A DNA stretch of 41,497 bases, taken from NCBI RefSeq assembly GCF_944324615.1, contig NZ_CALUWY010000023.1, forward strand, positions 1-41,497, written 5' to 3'. A program made the translations under genes and the position numbers. Shown in pieces: positions 1 to 7,639 of the stretch. A model generated the notes under the pieces. That model was not told where the DNA came from. It did no database searches and saw only the letters and a program-made list of their open reading frames with translations. Within the stretch, counting starts at the first letter, position 1; every line of letters begins with the position of its first letter. This DNA comes from an uncultured Mailhella sp. Its GTDB lineage: Bacteria > Desulfobacterota > Desulfovibrionia > Desulfovibrionales > Desulfovibrionaceae.

Positions 1-336
1 TTCGACACCATCCCCGACGTGCCCGAATCTCAGGAAGTCATCGACTCCTGGCATCAGGTCAACATCGAGGAAGACGAAGACCGCCTCGTCTTCCACGGCC
101 GCTTCGCCCGCGGCTCCCTGGTCATGGTGCTGCTCGAAGGTGAAAAGGAAACCCGCGGCTACTTCATCAACACCGCCGCCTCCTATCACCTGGCCATGTG
201 CTCCGGCGCCTACCTCGAAGACGACGACCGCGTGATCAAGCAGAACATCAGCAAGGAAGGCCTCTCCGGCAAGTACGAAATCAAGGTGCTCGTGGAAGAC
301 ACCAAGTACCAGACCGGCGTGTCCATCTTCTGCTAA
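1..336 (+). CDS. 3' end of an unrecognised protein
   Basis: The reading frame is open from the first base and ends at the TAA at 334-336. Codons upstream of the GTG at 19 are in frame and protein-like (FDTIPDVPES), so the gene probably begins outside the window and GTG 19 is not a trusted start. The visible 111 residues are acidic, with alternating hydrophobic and charged segments suggesting beta structure (for example GSLVMVLLEG). No signal peptide, metal motif or catalytic motif is visible. I do not recognise the family. Two GC hairpins follow the stop codon. Confidence 0.6.
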   Translation, partial: FDTIPDVPESQEVIDSWHQVNIEEDEDRLVFHGRFARGSLVMVLLEGEKETRGYFINTAASYHLAMCSGAYLEDDDRVIKQNISKEGLSGKYEIKVLVEDTKYQTGVSIFC

Positions 337-560
337 GACTCTTCCCCGGGAAGGCTGTCACGGCGGCCTTCCCGCCCGCGACGGGGCTTCACTTTCCCAC
401 CCGGGCGCAGGCACTGAGGCGGAGGAAGCATATGCTTCCCCCGCCTCTTCCGTTTAATGCCCCTTATGTTCCCTGCAGCCGGAAAGCGCGGTAAAAAGCC
501 CCGCAAAAGCCCGCATCCGGCAAAAGAAGCAGGCAGGGCGCGGAACGCCACTTCATGAAC
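337..560 (+). terminator. Two hairpins after the first gene, probable terminator region
   Basis: Part of the roughly 300-bp gap between the first gene and the minus-strand gene ending at 642. A first hairpin pairs 348-355 with 366-373. A second, stronger one (416-447) pairs GAGGCGG with CCGCCTC around a perfect 16-bp palindrome at 424-439 with an ATAT centre. It is followed by a weak T-rich stretch (cttccgttt). It probably ends transcription of the first gene, but the poor U-tract makes an intrinsic terminator uncertain. I see no gene in the rest of the gap. Confidence 0.5.
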
Positions 561-614
561 AAAAAAAAAACAGCCGCCTCCACCGGAAAAGGGCCTTTCC
601 GGCAGAGGCGGCTG
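561..614 (-). terminator. Intrinsic terminator of the tctC-like gene
   Basis: Read on the minus strand, a perfect 10-bp stem (605-614 with 571-580, CAGCCGCCTC type) is followed by ten T residues (the A-run at 561-570). It lies 28 bases past the stop of the gene at 642-1622. Confidence 0.9.
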
Positions 615-641
615 CGTCATACAGAAGAAAAAGCCTTTCCC

Positions 642-1622
642 TTACTTTTTCTTCTGAGAGTAGTGCAGACCCATGGAGAGGGCGAGATCCCTGTAGTAGT
701 CGAATTCCTTCTGAAGAAAGGCGTCGGCCTCCTTCGGGGGAAGGTAGGCGAGGATCTCATAGTTCTCTTCTGCAGATTTCTTCATTTCCGGGCTTTCCAT
801 GGCCTTTTTCGTGGCTTCGGCAAGGATGTTCACGATGGCGTCGGGCGTATCCTTGTTCACCACCAGAAGCCGCCAGCTCGTCTGATCGAAATCATAGCCG
901 AGTTCATGCAGCGTGGGCACATCGGGCAGCATGGCGAGGCGCTCGGCGTTGAAGGTGGCCAGAGGAATGAGATGGCCGCTCTTGATGTAGCGCATGATGT
1001 CCGGCGGATGGCTGATGAGCGCGTCGGTATAGCCGATGAGGCAGTCGATGGTACCGCGGATGGGCCCTTCGGGCTGTTCCACAAGCTTCACGTCCAGTTT
1101 CGCAATGTCACGGATGAAGTGCGTCATGCCCACCTGAAGAGAGCTCGGCGCGTTGGTCAGCCCTATGCTCGCCTTGCCGGGGTGGGCCCTGGCGTAGGCC
1201 TCGAATTCACGGAAGGTCTTGAAGGGCGCGTCCTTGTGCGCCACAAAGAGTATGGGCAGAAGCGTGGCCCGCGCCACACAGCGGAAATCCCGGGGTTCGT
1301 ACACCGGGGCCGTCATGTTGGGCTTGAGCACCATGGGCCCCATGGCGGCGAAAAACACGTTGGCGCCGTCGGGCGGGGTGTCGAGCACGGCCTTTGCGGC
1401 CTTGCCCATCATGCCGTATTCAAAAAGAAACGGCACCCCCAGCTGCTTCTTCATCTGCTCGTTGTACACCTTGCTCAGGGCATCGTAGGGCGTCGGTTCA
1501 AAAGGATGCCATACCGTCACCGGTCCACTGGGGTATGTTTCCGCGGCAACGCCGGACCACGCAGGCAGAAACATACTTGCCGCGACAGCCAGGGAAACCA
1601 TCCATCGTTTCAGCATATTCAC
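642..1622 (-). CDS. TctC/Bug-family tricarboxylate-type solute-binding protein
   Basis: A 326-residue secreted binding protein. An N-terminal signal peptide (hydrophobic residues about 8-22, AxA-like cleavage near residue 27) is followed by the TctC/Bug fold, seen in segments such as YPSGPVTVWHPFEP at the start and PDVPTLHELGYDFD in the second lobe. Bug proteins bind carboxylates such as citrate or other organic acids in the periplasm and hand them to TctAB membrane subunits. A good ribosome site (GGAAGGAG) precedes the ATG. It lies 30 bases downstream of a GntR-type regulator and is probably co-transcribed with it. No tctA or tctB is in the window, so the protein is an orphan here: either a sensor-type binding protein or one that uses a distant permease. 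The ligand cannot be read from sequence. Confidence 0.88.
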   Translation of the reverse strand: MNMLKRWMVSLAVAASMFLPAWSGVAAETYPSGPVTVWHPFEPTPYDALSKVYNEQMKKQLGVPFLFEYGMMGKAAKAVLDTPPDGANVFFAAMGPMVLKPNMTAPVYEPRDFRCVARATLLPILFVAHKDAPFKTFREFEAYARAHPGKASIGLTNAPSSLQVGMTHFIRDIAKLDVKLVEQPEGPIRGTIDCLIGYTDALISHPPDIMRYIKSGHLIPLATFNAERLAMLPDVPTLHELGYDFDQTSWRLLVVNKDTPDAIVNILAEATKKAMESPEMKKSAEENYEILAYLPPKEADAFLQKEFDYYRDLALSMGLHYSQKKK

Positions 1623-1652
1623 TCCTTCCCGGACGCTCCGCTTCCCCCTTTC

Positions 1653-2375
1653 TCATTCCCAGCGGTTGAAGGAATGAAGCGTCACCTGTGCAGGATTGAA
1701 AAACACAAGGCTCTCACAAAGCAGCTCATCCTTCAGGCCGAAACTGCGCTGCGCCCAGAAAAGCAGCGGAGCGCCCTCCTCCAGTCCGAAGAATGCGGTC
1801 GTTTCCCGCCATGACCGGCATGCGGAAAAAGCCGTGATGGTATGTGAAAGCTCCTCCCCCGTCACCGCGCGGACAAGCTCCCCATAGGAAAGTTCCCGCA
1901 CCTGCTCTTCCTTCAGCCGCCTTCCCCCGGAGGAAAAGATGTTGAAGGTGAGCACGGCCGGCATGTCGTTCAGCATGTGTTCCGAACGCTGCACCAGCCG
2001 GGGGCGCGGCGTCGTCACATGCAGCGAAACCTCCCCGGAAAGCAGGTCCTGTTCTTCAGGACGCGGCGCAAAGCGTATCGTCTTTGTCCTTCCGCCTCCG
2101 CTCTCCAGCATGCGGCGCAGATTGACTTCCGCATCAAAGCGCATGGTCGTGCGAAGAACGCTCGGATTGACGATATTCCCCACACCGTGCCTTTTGGTAA
2201 GGAACCCCGCACGGTCGAGCAGGCTCAGCGCTTCCCGCAGCGTTGCCCTGCTCACATCCAGTCTGCCGCACAGCTCCTCTTCCGAGGGAAGCCTGCGCTC
2301 GCCTTCGGGAAGCGCGCGCATAAGCTCCAGAAGCCTTTCTCCCACCGTGCGGGCCAAGGGTGATCGTTTACTCAT
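1653..2375 (-). CDS. GntR-family transcriptional regulator
   Basis: A 240-residue regulator. Residues about 5-70 form the GntR winged helix-turn-helix, with the typical LPSEEELCGRLDVSRAT and LREALSLLDRAGFL segments. The rest looks like a UTRA-type effector-binding domain (HutC subfamily), ending in a beta-rich stretch with paired tryptophans; the subfamily is inferred. It probably senses a carboxylate or related metabolite and controls the adjoining binding-protein gene, 30 bases downstream, as well as itself. A perfect 12-bp palindrome sits directly over the start codon and a sigma-70 promoter lies upstream, fitting autorepression. The start is supported by an AGAGG ribosome site. Confidence 0.88.
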   Translation of the reverse strand: MSKRSPLARTVGERLLELMRALPEGERRLPSEEELCGRLDVSRATLREALSLLDRAGFLTKRHGVGNIVNPSVLRTTMRFDAEVNLRRMLESGGGRTKTIRFAPRPEEQDLLSGEVSLHVTTPRPRLVQRSEHMLNDMPAVLTFNIFSSGGRRLKEEQVRELSYGELVRAVTGEELSHTITAFSACRSWRETTAFFGLEEGAPLLFWAQRSFGLKDELLCESLVFFNPAQVTLHSFNRWE

Positions 2376-2386
2376 CAGACGTCTGA
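2375..2386 (-). promoter_or_regulatory. Operator-like palindrome at the GntR gene start
   Basis: The perfect 12-bp palindrome TCAGACGTCTGA runs from the first base of the ATG into the ribosome-site spacer. Its position suits steric autorepression by the GntR-type protein. Assignment is inferred from position and symmetry only. Confidence 0.5.
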
Positions 2387-2394
2387 CCTCTTTT

Positions 2395-2422
2395 TCTTAT
2401 CCGTGCAGACAGGCGCTGTCAA
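2395..2422 (-). promoter_or_regulatory. Sigma-70 promoter for the GntR-tctC pair
   Basis: On the minus strand a consensus -35 TTGACA (2417-2422) is followed, 15-17 bases on, by a -10-like GATAAG/TAAGAA around 2395-2401. It lies just upstream of the ribosome site and the palindrome at 2375-2386. The -10 is weak. Confidence 0.5.
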
Positions 2423-2445
2423 CACTGTTTTCTTTCAAAAGATGC

Positions 2446-2772
2446 TCATGCGGCGAAAAGCTTGCCGCAGTTGCGGCAGCGGTAAAGATGCCTGCCGTGT
2501 CTGTTGTCCAGGGCATGCCCCGCCTTGTGGCCCAGGGCCGCACCGGAAACGGCCCCCGTCACCGCGCCCACAAGGCCGCCGGTGAGCGCGCCGATGGCGG
2601 AACCGAGCACGGGCACCACGGAGCCTATGGCCGCACCCGCAGCCGCTCCCACGCCTATGTTGGAAAGACCGGCGGCCGCGCCGCCCACGCCCCCCGCAGC
2701 AGTGCCGAGGGTGCGGTAACGATCGTCCTTCACCACGCGGAAACTTCCGCATTTCGGGCAGCAGATACTCAT
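2446..2772 (-). CDS. Small zinc-ribbon protein with glycine-zipper core
   Basis: A 108-residue protein with an unusual layout. An N-terminal CPKCG (residues 5-9) and a C-terminal CRNCG (about 99-103) could together form one Cys4 zinc ribbon. Between them, about residues 22-87, is a long Ala/Gly-rich stretch with repeated GxxxG spacing (GAAAGAAIG, GALTGGLVGAVTG), as in glycine-zipper membrane segments. The ATG is preceded by a very strong GGAGGTG ribosome site. No signal peptide is visible, so the zipper part may itself insert in the membrane, with both Cys pairs on one side. I do not recognise a characterised homologue. It is a single gene lying between two separately promoted units. Confidence 0.75.
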   Translation of the reverse strand: MSICCPKCGSFRVVKDDRYRTLGTAAGGVGGAAAGLSNIGVGAAAGAAIGSVVPVLGSAIGALTGGLVGAVTGAVSGAALGHKAGHALDNRHGRHLYRCRNCGKLFAA

Positions 2773-2897
2773 GCTTCACCTCCGGAGACTTCCTGCCGGA
2801 TCATAGGGGAAAAGAGCCCCCCCTTCAAGGCGGGTGCGGGGCGTGCCCGCCATGCCTTGCGGCACAAGGGAAAACGGGCTCTTTTTTGGGAATGGAT

Positions 2898-2926
2898 TTG
2901 ATAAAAATATAACATGCCGCTACAAG
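2898..2926 (+). promoter_or_regulatory. Possible sigma-70 promoter for the secreted protein gene
   Basis: TTGATA (2898-2903), a 17-base spacer and TACAAG (2921-2926) match the consensus at nine of twelve positions, about 80 bases before the start at 3009. An alternative -10, TATAAC, lies at 2908-2913 without a good -35. Confidence 0.35.
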
Positions 2927-3008
2927 AGTGTGTCGATACTTTTCCTGCCATGGCAGAGGCAACTGGCCGGCCTCAGCAAGACGGGTTTTCCCGTTTTCAG
3001 GAGTATGT

Positions 3009-4451
3009 ATGCCTTCATTCCGTTTCGCCAAAAGCGCCCTGGCGCTGGTCTGCCTGCTCGCCCTGAGCGGCACCGCCGTCGCCTCGGAAAGCGCGGCCAT
3101 GAAATCCCCCGCCACCGACGGCGCCTATGTGCTCAAAATGCTCGGCTTCACCAACAACGTGAAGATCAAGCTGCTTGACGGCAAGCGCAAGACCATCGAC
3201 GACGGCGTGGTCATCCGTCAGAGCTATGTGAAGGACGGCAAGGTGGTCATTCCCGCCGCCGGTCTGTTCACCACTTCCCGCTGCAGCAACTGGTGGTCGT
3301 TCAACGACCATACCTTTACCATTGCCGGCAAGATGTATCACTTCATCACGGACGAATATCAGCAGGACGTGGTGAAGAACGTCACCATGAAGCCCGGCGA
3401 CATCATCTTCGGCAATGAAGAAAAGACCAGAGGCTGGGAACTCAAGGCCATCGACCCCGACCCCTTCGGCATTGAAGGCGGCCACATGGCCTACTTCTGG
3501 CTCATCAAGACCACGGGCAACTACTACGGCAACCCCTTCATCGTGGTGGGCGGCAAAAATGTGAAGCCCTCCGCTTCCGACGGTTCCCTGCTCAAGAGCG
3601 GCTCCGGCCTCAAGGAAGGCACCACTTCCTGCATGGAACAGCCCGACATCCGCCCCTACCTCGTGGGCAACAACATCTCCACCAACTCCCGTTCCGTGAT
3701 CTATGTGGATTCCATCGGTCCCAATGAAGCGAAGATCAAGGAATTCGTCACGGTGAGCACCTCCAGGGCGCTCATCTCCCCGAACGCTCCCATCATGGGC
3801 CTGTACGGCAAGGGCGACACCCTCAAAGTCGGCAAGGCCACCGTGGAAGTGACCGACATCACCGCCGACACCGCCACCGTGAAGATCACCGACGCCTCCG
3901 GCACCGTGACCAGGACGCTCAAGGGCGACAAGGAATCCCTCAAGCTCTTCCCCGCCTCCCGCGTGGTGTGCAAGGCCATGTACGCCCAGTCCAAAAGCGG
4001 CAGGGAACTTGTAAACCTCAATCCCCGCAATGAAGGCGGCATCTTCGTGAACGGCAAGGTCGCCCTCATGGCTCACAGCGATGTCATCACCGTGACCAAC
4101 GGCGGCGAATGGGCGGCCGACAAGCGCTTCGTCACCCGCCCCGAAATCTGCGCGGAATGCTCCTTCATCCACGAAATCGTGCTGGAAAACAAGGAACCCA
4201 TCGTTCTTGATGCCAAAAACAACACCTTCAAGGGTCCTGAAGGCTATTTCAGCATCGTGATCGACAAGATGAACGGCGACACCGTGGAAGCCTGGCATGT
4301 GGAAAACGCCAGGACCAAGACCGAGAACCTCGCCGGACGCGCCAAGGGCAAGCACATCGACCTCGTCATCGGCGCTGCCTGCCGTTCCACCGGCCACTTC
4401 TTCAGCCGCGTGTACGGACAGCTCTACAAGGAGGCCATGGGCGTGAAGTGA
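3009..4451 (+). CDS. Secreted protein of unknown function
   Basis: I place the start at the ATG at 3009, behind an AGGAG ribosome site, giving 480 residues; codons upstream stay open but lack a ribosome site. Residues 1-26 are a clear signal peptide (FRFAKSALALVCLLALSGTAVAS). The mature protein appears beta-rich with many Thr/Val strands, and includes a repeat-like stretch KVGKATVEVTDITADTATVK near the middle. Its cysteines are scattered, including an SRCSNWWSF segment and a CAEC pair. No catalytic motif is recognised. It is a single gene followed by a hairpin with a short T-tract. Strong GC bias at third positions and clean codon use argue for a well-expressed native gene. Its function is unknown. 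Confidence 0.85.
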   Translation: MPSFRFAKSALALVCLLALSGTAVASESAAMKSPATDGAYVLKMLGFTNNVKIKLLDGKRKTIDDGVVIRQSYVKDGKVVIPAAGLFTTSRCSNWWSFNDHTFTIAGKMYHFITDEYQQDVVKNVTMKPGDIIFGNEEKTRGWELKAIDPDPFGIEGGHMAYFWLIKTTGNYYGNPFIVVGGKNVKPSASDGSLLKSGSGLKEGTTSCMEQPDIRPYLVGNNISTNSRSVIYVDSIGPNEAKIKEFVTVSTSRALISPNAPIMGLYGKGDTLKVGKATVEVTDITADTATVKITDASGTVTRTLKGDKESLKLFPASRVVCKAMYAQSKSGRELVNLNPRNEGGIFVNGKVALMAHSDVITVTNGGEWAADKRFVTRPEICAECSFIHEIVLENKEPIVLDAKNNTFKGPEGYFSIVIDKMNGDTVEAWHVENARTKTENLAGRAKGKHIDLVIGAACRSTGHFFSRVYGQLYKEAMGVK

Positions 4452-4491
4452 TGCACGTCATTCATATCGACGTGTCGTTATGAACTCAAAG

Positions 4492-4520
4492 AGCCGCATG
4501 GGCAACCATGCGGCTTCTTT
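4492..4520 (+). terminator. Terminator after the secreted protein gene
   Basis: A 10-bp stem (4492-4501 with 4506-4515, AGCCGCATGG type) with a GCAA loop, followed by tctttgcttt. It lies 40 bases past the stop codon at 4451. Confidence 0.75.
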
Positions 4521-4683
4521 GCTTTAAAAAGAATACCCTCCCCGGCGGAAAGGTCCGCCTGACGGCATGTCCCCCGCCTTTTTCCCCGACATCCCGGCCC
4601 TTTTCCCGATATTCCCGCCTGATATCACCGCCCGACATCCCGGCCGCTGGCGCAAAAAAGCCCCCGGCATCCCCTTTCTGAAT

Positions 4684-4707
4684 ATTTTCTACCTTTATGT
4701 AGAAAAT
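4684..4707 (+). promoter_or_regulatory. Distal palindrome, candidate activator site
   Basis: An inverted repeat with 9-bp arms (ATTTTCTAC and GTAGAAAAT) around a 6-base centre. Its inner 22 bases match the palindrome at 5186-5207 at 20 positions. It lies about 585 bp upstream of the sigma-54 promoter. Confidence 0.55.
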
Positions 4708-5185
4708 CACCTCTGCGCGCAGGCCATCGCACGGCCCCCGAAGGGAGAAAAAGGCCGTTTTTCCCGGAAGCGGCGGCCCGGGCAGGAAAAAAAACGCGCC
4801 TCTCCCGTGCCGGGCGCTCCCCTCCGGTCTCTGCGCTGCGTGCGGAAGCGCAAGGCTCCTTTTTTCCGCCTGCCGGAACATCCTTTCCCGGTATTGCCCG
4901 AAGCAGCACAAAAAAGGCCCGTGTTTTCCGCAGGTTCTGCCCCCTGCGGCGCAAGGTGCAGCCCCCGGGCGGCCCGTCATGCCCCCGGCACGGCGCTCCC
5001 CGGCGCCCTTTTCCCAAAAAATAAGCGCCTTCTGCCGTTGTGCGGCCGGGCCTGCCTTCCGGAAAGCCCGAAATCCACATTCCGGTAGATTTTACCTTCC
5101 TGTGCGCCAAGTCCCCGGTATCTCTTCCTTATTTTCCGCTTTTTCTCCTTTTTGTTACATTTTTGTATGATGTAGATACAGATTA

Positions 5186-5207
5186 TTTTCTACCTTTTGG
5201 TAGAAAA
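5186..5207 (+). promoter_or_regulatory. Proximal palindrome, candidate upstream activating sequence
   Basis: A perfect inverted repeat, TTTTCTACC and GGTAGAAAA around TTTT. It lies about 85-105 bp upstream of the -24 element of the glnN promoter, the usual distance for an enhancer-binding activator. The activator encoded at the end of the same cluster (14098-15672) is the obvious candidate ligand, by inference. Confidence 0.65.
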
Positions 5208-5290
5208 GAAGAACATTCTTATCCCGCCTCTGAGCATAGGAAATTTTTTATTCCTGTTATTTCCATATATTATACTTCATACGCTTCTTC

Positions 5291-5306
5291 TGGCACGGTT
5301 CTTGCT
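5291..5306 (+). promoter_or_regulatory. Sigma-54 promoter of the glnN-GOGAT cluster
   Basis: TGGCAC (5291-5296), a 5-base spacer and TTGCT (5302-5306) form a full match to the -24/-12 consensus. The expected transcript start near 5318 leaves a leader of about 40 bases before the glnN ATG. Sigma-54 promoters need an AAA+ activator, and one is encoded at the end of this cluster. Confidence 0.88.
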
Positions 5307-5357
5307 TTTCTTCCGGCATGAAAACGCGGGAACCTTCTCCCAAAGGAGTTAACAAAC

Positions 5358-7472
5358 ATGTCAAATCCTGAAGCGACAAGGCATGACGACGAATATTTCG
5401 GCTGCGACGTCTTCACCCTGGACACCATGCGTCAGCATCTGCCCCACGACGTGTACGCCAACCTGGAACAGACGGTGCTGAACGGCACCCGCCTCGATCC
5501 GGCCATTGCCGGCACCGTGGCCAACGCCATGAAGGACTGGGCCGTATCCCGCGGGGCCACGCACTACACCCACTGGTTTCACCCGCTCACCGGCCTCACC
5601 GCGGAAAAGCACGACGCCTTTCTGCAGTGCGTGGACGGCAGGATGATTTCCTCCTTCTCGGGAAAGACGCTGCTTTCCGGCGAACCGGACGCTTCGAGCT
5701 TCCCTTCCGGCGGCCTGCGCTCCACATTCGAGGCCCGCGGCTACACCGCATGGGATCCCACCTCCCCGGTCTTTCTCATCGGCCGCACCCTGCATATTCC
5801 CACCATGTTCTATTCCTACACCGGCGAAGCGCTGGACAGGAAGGTTCCCCTTCTGCGTTCCGTTTCCGCCGTGTCGCGGCAGGCGCTGCGCATTCTGCGC
5901 CTTTTCGGCAACGATACGGCGCGCTATGTGACGGCGCAGGCCGGGCCCGAGCAGGAATACTTTCTGGTGGACAAGGCCCTTGCGGAAAAAAGGCCCGACC
6001 TTCTCATGACCGGCCGCACCCTGTACGGCGCCACCACCCCCAAGGGGCAGGAAATGGAGGACCATTATTTCGGCGCCATTCCCGCCCGGGTCATGGCCTT
6101 CATGGAAGATCTGGAGCACACGCTGTTCCGTCTGGGCATTCCGGCGCAGACCAGGCACAACGAAGTGGCTCCGGCGCAGTTCGAGCTTGCGCCCATGTAT
6201 GAACAGGTGAACATCGCCACCGACCACAACATGCTGGTCATGAACCTCATGCGTCACATCGCGCCCCGCCACGGCTTCATGTGCCTTCTGCACGAAAAGC
6301 CCTTTGAAGGGGTGAACGGTTCGGGCAAGCACAACAACTGGTCCCTGGCCGATTCCGAAGGCAACAACCTGCTCAGGCCCGGCGACACGCCGCAGGACAA
6401 CGCCCAGTTCCTGGTCTTTCTCGCCGCCGTGCTGCGCGCCGTGCACAAGCATGCCGCCGTGCTGCGCCTCGGCACCACGGGCGCGGGCAACGATCACCGC
6501 CTCGGCGCCAACGAGGCCCCGCCGGCCATCATTTCCGTGTATCTCGGCGATCAGCTCGCGGAAGTGGTCGATTCCTTCACGGGCAACGGCTCCTGCTCCC
6601 GCAAGACAAGGCCCACCCTGAACATCGGCGTGGACGTTCTGCCGCCCCTGCCCTGCGACTATTCCGACCGCAACCGCACAAGCCCCTTCGCCTTCACGGG
6701 CAACAAGTTTGAATTCCGGGCCGTGGGTTCCTCCCAGTCCATCGCTCCGGCCAACATCGCCATCAACGCGGCCGTGGCCTGCGCGCTGGAAGACATTGCC
6801 GACCGCCTGGAAGCGGACACCGCCGCTGGCACGCCCCTCAACGACGCCGTGCAGCGCCTGCTCACCGACCTTTTCACCGAACACGCGCCCATCGTGTTCA
6901 ACGGCAACGGCTACACCGAGGAATGGCCCCGCGAGGCCGCGCGCCGCGGCCTGCCCAACTACGCAGGCACGGTGGAAGCCCTTGAGCACTACAGCGACCC
7001 GGACGTGCTCGCCACCTTCTCCCGGCAGGGCATACTCTCCGAGCGCGAATGCCTCTCCCGTCAGGAAATCCTGCTGGAGAACTATGCCAAGACCATAGGC
7101 ATAGAGGCCGCCACCGCAAGCCGCATAGGCCGCACCCTCATTGCTCCCGCGGCCATGAAGGCCCAGAGCGCCGCCGCCGACATGGTGAACCGCACCCTGT
7201 CCGCCCTCGGCAGCGTGCCCGAAGCGGAGGAAAGCTTCCTCGCTCAGCTTTCCACCCTTACCGGAAAGCTCCTGCTGGCCCTGCGCAGCCTCGATGAAAA
7301 GCGCATGACCCTTGCCGGAACCGAAGGCGCGGACGCCTGCGCCCGCTTCGCCCGCGACGCGGTGCTTCCTGCCATGAACGAATGTCGCTTCCTGGCCGAC
7401 AGCCTGGAAGCCATGATGTCCTCCTCAGACTACCCCATGCCCGGTTACGCCGCCCTCATGTGGACGCACTGA
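5358..7472 (+). CDS. glnN: Glutamine synthetase type III
   Basis: A 704-residue cytoplasmic enzyme making glutamine from glutamate, ammonia and ATP. Its length and motifs are those of the large GSIII family rather than GlnA. It has THWFHPLTG at residues 71-79, the RSTFEARGYTAWD block at about 111-123, the metal/glutamate-binding AGPEQEYF near 194, NGSGKHNNWS near 320 and GAGNDHRLGANEAPPA near 374. The start is fixed by an AAGGAGTT ribosome site. It is the first gene of a nitrogen-assimilation cluster read from the sigma-54 promoter at 5291-5306. The next gene encodes the glutaminase subunit of glutamate synthase, so GlnN and the downstream genes make up a GS-GOGAT cycle. Expression is probably raised by nitrogen limitation, though this is inferred from the promoter class and gene content. 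Confidence 0.95.
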   Translation: MSNPEATRHDDEYFGCDVFTLDTMRQHLPHDVYANLEQTVLNGTRLDPAIAGTVANAMKDWAVSRGATHYTHWFHPLTGLTAEKHDAFLQCVDGRMISSFSGKTLLSGEPDASSFPSGGLRSTFEARGYTAWDPTSPVFLIGRTLHIPTMFYSYTGEALDRKVPLLRSVSAVSRQALRILRLFGNDTARYVTAQAGPEQEYFLVDKALAEKRPDLLMTGRTLYGATTPKGQEMEDHYFGAIPARVMAFMEDLEHTLFRLGIPAQTRHNEVAPAQFELAPMYEQVNIATDHNMLVMNLMRHIAPRHGFMCLLHEKPFEGVNGSGKHNNWSLADSEGNNLLRPGDTPQDNAQFLVFLAAVLRAVHKHAAVLRLGTTGAGNDHRLGANEAPPAIISVYLGDQLAEVVDSFTGNGSCSRKTRPTLNIGVDVLPPLPCDYSDRNRTSPFAFTGNKFEFRAVGSSQSIAPANIAINAAVACALEDIADRLEADTAAGTPLNDAVQRLLTDLFTEHAPIVFNGNGYTEEWPREAARRGLPNYAGTVEALEHYSDPDVLATFSRQGILSERECLSRQEILLENYAKTIGIEAATASRIGRTLIAPAAMKAQSAAADMVNRTLSALGSVPEAEESFLAQLSTLTGKLLLALRSLDEKRMTLAGTEGADACARFARDAVLPAMNECRFLADSLEAMMSSSDYPMPGYAALMWTH

Positions 7473-7478
7473 GCATCA

Positions 7479-7552
7479 CCGGCCGGGCCTGCCCGGCCGG
7501 AACCTGAACCCTGCCGGAGGGCGGGCCGTCGGCCCGCCCTTCCGTCGGAAGG
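7479..7552 (+). other. Three consecutive GC hairpins between glnN and the GOGAT genes
   Basis: Stem one pairs 7479-7488 with 7491-7500 (10 bp, perfect). Stem two pairs 7519-7527 with 7531-7539 (9 bp). A third short palindrome, CCTTCCG-T-CGGAAGG, follows directly. None has a T-tract. They lie within the 167-base gap after glnN and may stop exonucleases or act as a weak Rho-type terminator, setting the ratio of glnN to downstream transcripts. Confidence 0.55.
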
Positions 7553-7639
7553 CCCGGTACAAATACGCATCGCGGACCTCTCCTGTTCCACCGCGCGCAC
7601 GCGCTCCACGAGCCGTGACACCATTTCAAGGAAAACACC

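Larger units (their letters stand above)
4521..5290 (+). other. Long non-coding regulatory gap upstream of glnN
   Basis: About 770 bases with no credible gene: reading frames here are short, proline/arginine-rich and lack ribosome sites. The gap holds two near-identical 22-bp palindromes (separate entries). Next to the second is a TGTAT-N7-ATACA inverted repeat at 5164-5180. The last 200 bases become AT-rich, as is usual for DNA bent between enhancer and sigma-54 promoter. Confidence 0.6.

Noticed and set aside
555..1814. 419-codon plus-strand frame opposite the TctC-like gene
   Set aside because: It runs through a terminator and two minus-strand genes, is rich in His/Arg/Gly and has no domain.
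5164..5180. TGTAT-N7-ATACA considered as a classical NifA site
   Set aside because: The NifA consensus is TGT-N10-ACA; the spacing here is 11, and the nearby TTTTCTACC palindrome is the stronger, repeated candidate.
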